NCBI GenBank assembly: GCA_037176705.1
Contig: CM073908.1
Coordinates: forward strand, 130,685,430 to 130,749,429
DNA: 64,000 bases
Direction: 5' to 3'
Source of the DNA: Molossus alvarezi
Taxonomy: Eukaryota > Chordata > Mammalia > Chiroptera > Molossidae
Positions within the stretch are counted from its first letter, which is position 1. Every line of letters begins with the position of its first letter. This document shows positions 59,592 to 64,000 of the stretch, piece by piece. Both the position numbers and the translations under genes were made by a program. The notes beneath the pieces were generated by a model, which worked only from the letters and a program-made list of their open reading frames with translations, was not told the DNA's origin and searched no databases.

Positions 59592-60689
59592 CATATATAC
59601 CTCAGTGGTTCCGGAGAAAAATTGTGTCTTGGTATGGTCCTTAGAGAGGGAGGATAACTGATGCTTGAACCTGGCCTCTTTAGACCCTTACTGTGAAGCA
59701 GTCTTTGGGTGTGATGCATAGCCTGATTTTAATGCTTTTTCTATACCATTTTTTTTGCAATAAATTGTAAATCCATAAGCCATACTATTTTGGTCCTATG
59801 AGTTTTCTTTAGCATATCAACCAATCAAATTTATGAAGAATAACTATAGCCACACATTACTTCATTAGAATCTAGAAATACACTTACTAATAAAACGTTT
59901 TTAAAAAAATATGTGCTATTTGTTAATATTTCTGAATACCATATGGTGAAGTATGTATTCTAAAGTATATCAAACCATTTTGTTACTAACATCATAAAAT
60001 TATCTAGTAAATTATTATAGAGAAGTATATATCACCACTATATCAATTCATTAGTATAGTTTTCACAGCAAGTACAGTAGTTATTTTACCAGAAATTTTG
60101 ACGGGAAGGAGTGCCAGGTATGTTTACCCACTTGGCAATGTTATTAAGTACTCAGGTTCTTGTCAGAATGATTTTTATCCATACTTAGAGAACAAACTTT
60201 TCATCCTCAGGATTGTTGCCTCATGGTGCTGTTCAGGCCATACAGATATCACATCTACACACAACCAATGTCAAATGGGTAAAGGTTTTTGTTTCGTTTT
60301 CATACCTGTCTCTGACTCTTTTAATCAAGGAGGACAATCTTTCCCAGAGACCCTCCCCTTCTCCTATACAGACATGCACACATTTAACTGGGATCAGGTG
60401 GTTGGGAGCAAGAAGGGAGGGTATTTGAGCCTCCATCTTGGATGGCAGGCTTTGCTGTCAACTAGGAGGAGGAAAAGAAAATACCCATGATGTACGAATA
60501 CCCATTACTATTACAATACAGCACACATGTGTGACTCCCTAGATTCACATGTCAGGTACAAAGAGGGTATAATAGCACATAGTCCCTCAGATCCAATTAA
60601 GTGGATAATCTTCTTCTGTTTAAATACAATCCTGGACAGAGTATTTTTCTGAAATTCTTATATGTGGTACCTGCTTTCCTTAAACACCT
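59592..60689. other. Unique DNA plus a probable ancient repeat at 60150-60480
   Basis: The longest open frame (60098-60490, plus, 130 codons) overlaps ATTGTTGCCTCATGGTGCTG, AATCTTTCCCAGAGACCCTCC-like sequence that I recognise as part of an old mammal-wide repeat. I therefore do not call a gene. The rest is unique. Confidence 0.4.
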
Positions 60690-60960
60690 AAGTAAATATT
60701 ATTTTAAATGTCAGGTCAAAGATTATTCTCCCTCTGAAATTTTCCTAGACAGCAAAAGAAGAAAGTTTCACCCCTCTGTGAGACCTTACAGCATTGTGTT
60801 TAAGCCACTATTATAGAACTAGTCGTATTGAAAAGATCCATTTATTTTCTCACTGCTCTGCTAGACTGAGGTCCTGTAGGAATAGAAATGTGATTTATTT
60901 TTATATGCCTAGTGCATATCAGCTTCCATGTATTGGGTATATTATTACATGTGGATTAGA
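60690..60960 (+). mobile_element. L2 (LINE-2) 3' end
   Basis: TTATTCTCCCTCTGAAATTTT, CAGCATTGTGTTTAAGCCAC, TCTGCTAGACTGAGGTCCTG, TATATGCCTAGTGCATATCAG follow the L2 3'-terminal order. Strongly decayed. Confidence 0.65.
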
Positions 60961-63049
60961 TGAAAAAACAAGTGGTTGAAACCATATTTTTCACAAAGAC
61001 TATAATAAAATGGGGTTAAAAATAACAACAACAACAACAACAAAAACAGGAAAAACCACTATTCACTCAACATCACTTCTTAATGACCATGCAAGGCTAC
61101 GTATCAGGGTATTATAGACAAATAGGCCCATGTTAGGCTTTGTACTAAAATGAACCTTTGTTCATGGGTTAAGTAGGTGGTAAAACCCCAATAACCTATG
61201 CTGTGTGATTAAAAAGGATTGATAATATATACATCCTTTTTATGTGTGAAGCATGTTTGACCTTTGGGTTTAACTGCTATCATATACTATTTATATCTTT
61301 AAACATTAACAAGAAAATACCAGGCATCCTCAGTAGTAAAAATAGCTTCTTCAGCTAAAATAACCAGCGTTAAAATTAAAGGGCTATAAATATGCATGCT
61401 TTACAATATAAACCCAAATGTCCCCTATGGTATAATTAAACCAATCCTCAGCATTTAAGAGGGCTTTTTATCTGTGGATATCAAAGTTATTCACACATTA
61501 TTAAATTCACAAAAATGCCTCTAAGGTAAAAAAGTTATAGATTAGGAAACTGAGGTTGGTGGTTCATTTGCTAAGAGGCTTTAGAGGTGGGTTTAAAGGT
61601 CAAATAATATTTTCCTTATCCTCTTCTCAGGTCACTAGTTAGTGTTATCATCATCATATAAAAATGTGTCTTAATAAGCAGCCAGTGTCCATGGTACAGT
61701 GCTGGGCACTCAACACATTTAATGAACACAATCCATACTACAGGCTCAAATCTGAGGCAGAAAATGAAGGTGCAGACAAATTGCAAAAAGAGCAAAAAAA
61801 AAAAAAAAAACAAAACAAAACAAAACAAAACCCTAAACCTTGCAATGCAATTTGTTGGCAGTCAAACAATTAAGAAAATACCAACTAAAGGTTTAATTGG
61901 TGTCTCACGGTATAATGGCACCTGCTTGGCATATATATGTGATTATATATATATATATATATAATGAGAGTTATATATCTCGTGTTGTAAGTAGAAAAGG
62001 AAAGATGAGATGGCAGAGGGATGGAAGGAGAGAGGTAGTAGGGGTAGAGTCAGGGGCAGGCGAGAGATAGGGAGGGGTATTTTGTGTTCTGCATATATTC
62101 TAAAAGTATTATTCTGATTTAAATCAGGAATAACATGGAAAAAACATATGCACACAAGAACTCAGACTCAAGGGAGAACTGGATGAAGATAAGATGGGCA
62201 TGTAAAAATAAATATATTATTCACATCTCTGTGCTCTCACACACAAAGAAATCTTTACTAACTAAAATATATTTTATTATCTTTTGAGGAAAACTAATAT
62301 CATGCCCCTGTATGACCACTATTTAGCAATAAAATGCTTAGCAAAATGAATTCATGTCCTCACAAAACACTTGCATGTGTTCCATGCACTTTCAGAAACA
62401 ATCTTTAGTTGCCTGAATAGTCTAAGAAGCTTTTTAAAGTGCATTCCACCATCTAAAGTATTTCTTGATGATGCACTCCTTAAGCAAAACTTTACCTTTG
62501 CACTGAAACTTCTTAAGAGATAGAGCCCCAGGGACTTTATCCACTAGAGTCCTGTCCTATCCACTTGGCATTTGGAAAATGCAGCTAATAACAAGTAATA
62601 GCCTTCTCCTAGAAATAACTCTGGACCCTCAGGAGAGGCATTCAACCTGCTGTAAGCCTTCCCCTGCACACAGAACACCAAAGCAGCTTACCCTTTGATC
62701 CTAACTAGTTACTGCAAATGTCTCCAAGGAAAATTAAACCTACAGGAAGAGAGGCCCAACTTTGAGATTCCTAGAAAATAAATTGGCAGAATTGTTACAG
62801 AATGCAATTGCTATGCACTGACCTTCCTCAAAGACTCTGAAATCACTATTACTATTTAAAGAATAACATCATAATGGATGTAATTGTTGCTTTGTCAAAT
62901 ACTCATCCTCAGTTTTACACATAGAAAAATACATTTATAACTTTAAAAAATAACATATTTCAGAATAGGCTACATTATAGGCAATTTATTTTTTTAAGAT
63001 CTAATGCCTTTTCTACTTAAATAATTTAGTGCAACTTCATCTTCATTGT
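60961..63049. other. Unique DNA with simple repeats
   Basis: Contains (AAC)n at 61021-61043, an A-run with (AAAAC)n at about 61791-61831, (TA)n at 61941-61962, and possible weak MIR remnants at 61480-61770. No coding exon recognised. Confidence 0.5.
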
Positions 63050-63165
63050 AAAGTGATTAACTTGATTGTGGTAATCATTTCATAATGTATATCTATATCA
63101 AATCATCACATTGTACATTTAAATATATTACAATTTTACTTGTCAATTATACCTCAATAAACATG
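63050..63165 (+). mobile_element. Old L1 3' end
   Basis: Sense old L1 tail: AATCATTTCATAATGTATATC, ACATTTAAATATATTACAATT, TTGTCAATTATACCTCAATAAA. The adjacent A-rich end is where the young L1 landed. Confidence 0.75.
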
Positions 63166-63169
63166 GAAA

Positions 63170-64000
63170 AACATGGGGGTACATATATTCTTTATGATTG
63201 GTGTTTCAGGCTTCTTAGGGTATATTCCTAGAAGTGGGATCACTGGGTCAAATGGAAGTTCAATTTTTAATTTATTGAGGTAACTCCATATTGGTTTCCA
63301 TAGTGGCTACACCAGTCTGCATTCTCACCAGCAGTGTACTAGAGTCCCCTTTTCTCTACACCCTCGCCAACACTTGTTGTTTGATGATTTGTTGATGGCG
63401 GCCATTCTGATAGGTGTGAGATGATACCTCATTGTTGTTTTAATTTGCATCTCTCTGATGATTAGTGATGTTGAGCATTTCGTCATAGTCTCTTAGCCAT
63501 TTCTATGTCCTGTTTGGAGAGGTGTCTATTTAGTTCCTCTGCCCATTATTTAATTAGGTTCTTTGTCTTCCCTTTGTTGAGTTGTATGAGCACTCTCTCT
63601 CTCTATATATATATATTGGAAATTAACCCCTTATCTGATATATCATTGGAAATTATGCTCTCCCATACAGTGGGTAGCCTTTCCATTTTGATGATTGTAT
63701 CTTTTGCTGTGCAGAAGGAAAGAAAGATCTCTTATCCTTTGAGACTACATGGAGGGACCTGGAAAGTATCATCCTAAGCGAAACAAGCCAAACAGAGAAA
63801 GACAAGTATCATCGGATCTCACTTTTTTGTGGAATATAATGAACATAACAGTCTGAGGAATGGGGTAGCACCAGAGACATGGAATTGGGGTACAGACTGA
63901 CTATCCCCAGAAGAGGGTGTGGTGGGGGAGAGATAAACCACAGAACTTATATGCATGTATGCATGAACAATGGACATGGACAACAAAGCTGGGGAGAGGG
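63170..64000 (+). mobile_element. Young L1 with 5' inversion, running off the window
   Basis: 63170-63716 is antisense ORF2 (GGGTACATATATTC through CTTTTGCTGTGCAGAAG). At 63717 it switches to sense (GAAAGAAAGATCTCTTATCC), covering the ORF2 end ([19 protein letters not shown]-like), stop and 3'UTR with TTATATGCATGTATGCATG. The inverted part ends, in RNA coordinates, shortly before the sense part begins, the twin-priming signature. A CT/TA microsatellite (about 63593-63616) sits in the inverted part. The 3' end lies beyond 64000. Confidence 0.9.

Noticed and set aside
60098..60490. 130-codon plus-strand frame as a possible host gene
   Set aside because: No domain, no splice context, and overlap with sequence that looks like an ancient interspersed repeat.

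Overview
The window is a stretch of mammalian intergenic or intronic DNA in which I find no host protein-coding exon, tRNA or rRNA gene. The recurring tRNA-derived SINEs (A/B-box head such as GGCTCAGCGGTTAGAGC, TC-rich body, poly-A tail) match the VES family of vesper-type bats. Together with a bat-type L1 lineage, a HAL1 (half-L1) element and two mariner-type MITEs, they point to a yangochiropteran bat. Family and species cannot be fixed from the sequence.

Layout: 1-1411 antisense L1 fragment with a nested SINE; 1412-4721 unique DNA with old hAT, MIR and SINE copies; 4722-10539 near full-length decayed L1 (+); 10814-11964 old HAL1 with a 5' inversion; about 11990-12956 ancient repeat split by a solo LTR; 12955-16790 SINEs, MIR and an old twin-primed L1; 16790-21100 ancient antisense L1 split by a complete HAL1 (17054-19314, ORF1 intact); 21100-24394 the longest stretch with few repeats; 24395-27290 small L1 pieces, MIR and a mariner MITE; 27868-33814 near full-length decayed L1 (+); 34615-40464 full-length L1 (-) with both ORFs open and a perfect 17-bp target-site duplication; 40482-52521 SINEs, old L1 pieces, related LTRs and unique DNA; 52322-52445 second mariner MITE; 52538-58320 near full-length decayed L1 (-); 58321-63169 mostly unique DNA with an LTR fragment, L2 and simple repeats; 63170-64000 young L1 with a 5' inversion running off the window.

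How the parts relate: the intact L1 encodes ORF1p (297 aa) and ORF2p (1274 aa, endonuclease and reverse transcriptase). The HAL1 encodes only an ORF1p (313 aa) and shares the L1-type 3'UTR, so it and the VES SINEs would depend on L1 ORF2p supplied in trans. Both elements begin with an ATGGCGGC (YY1-like) core near the 5' end. Most insertions carry direct repeats that I located by eye. The best candidate for an unusual system is this pair: an apparently live L1 and a structurally complete ORF1-only partner about 15 kb apart.
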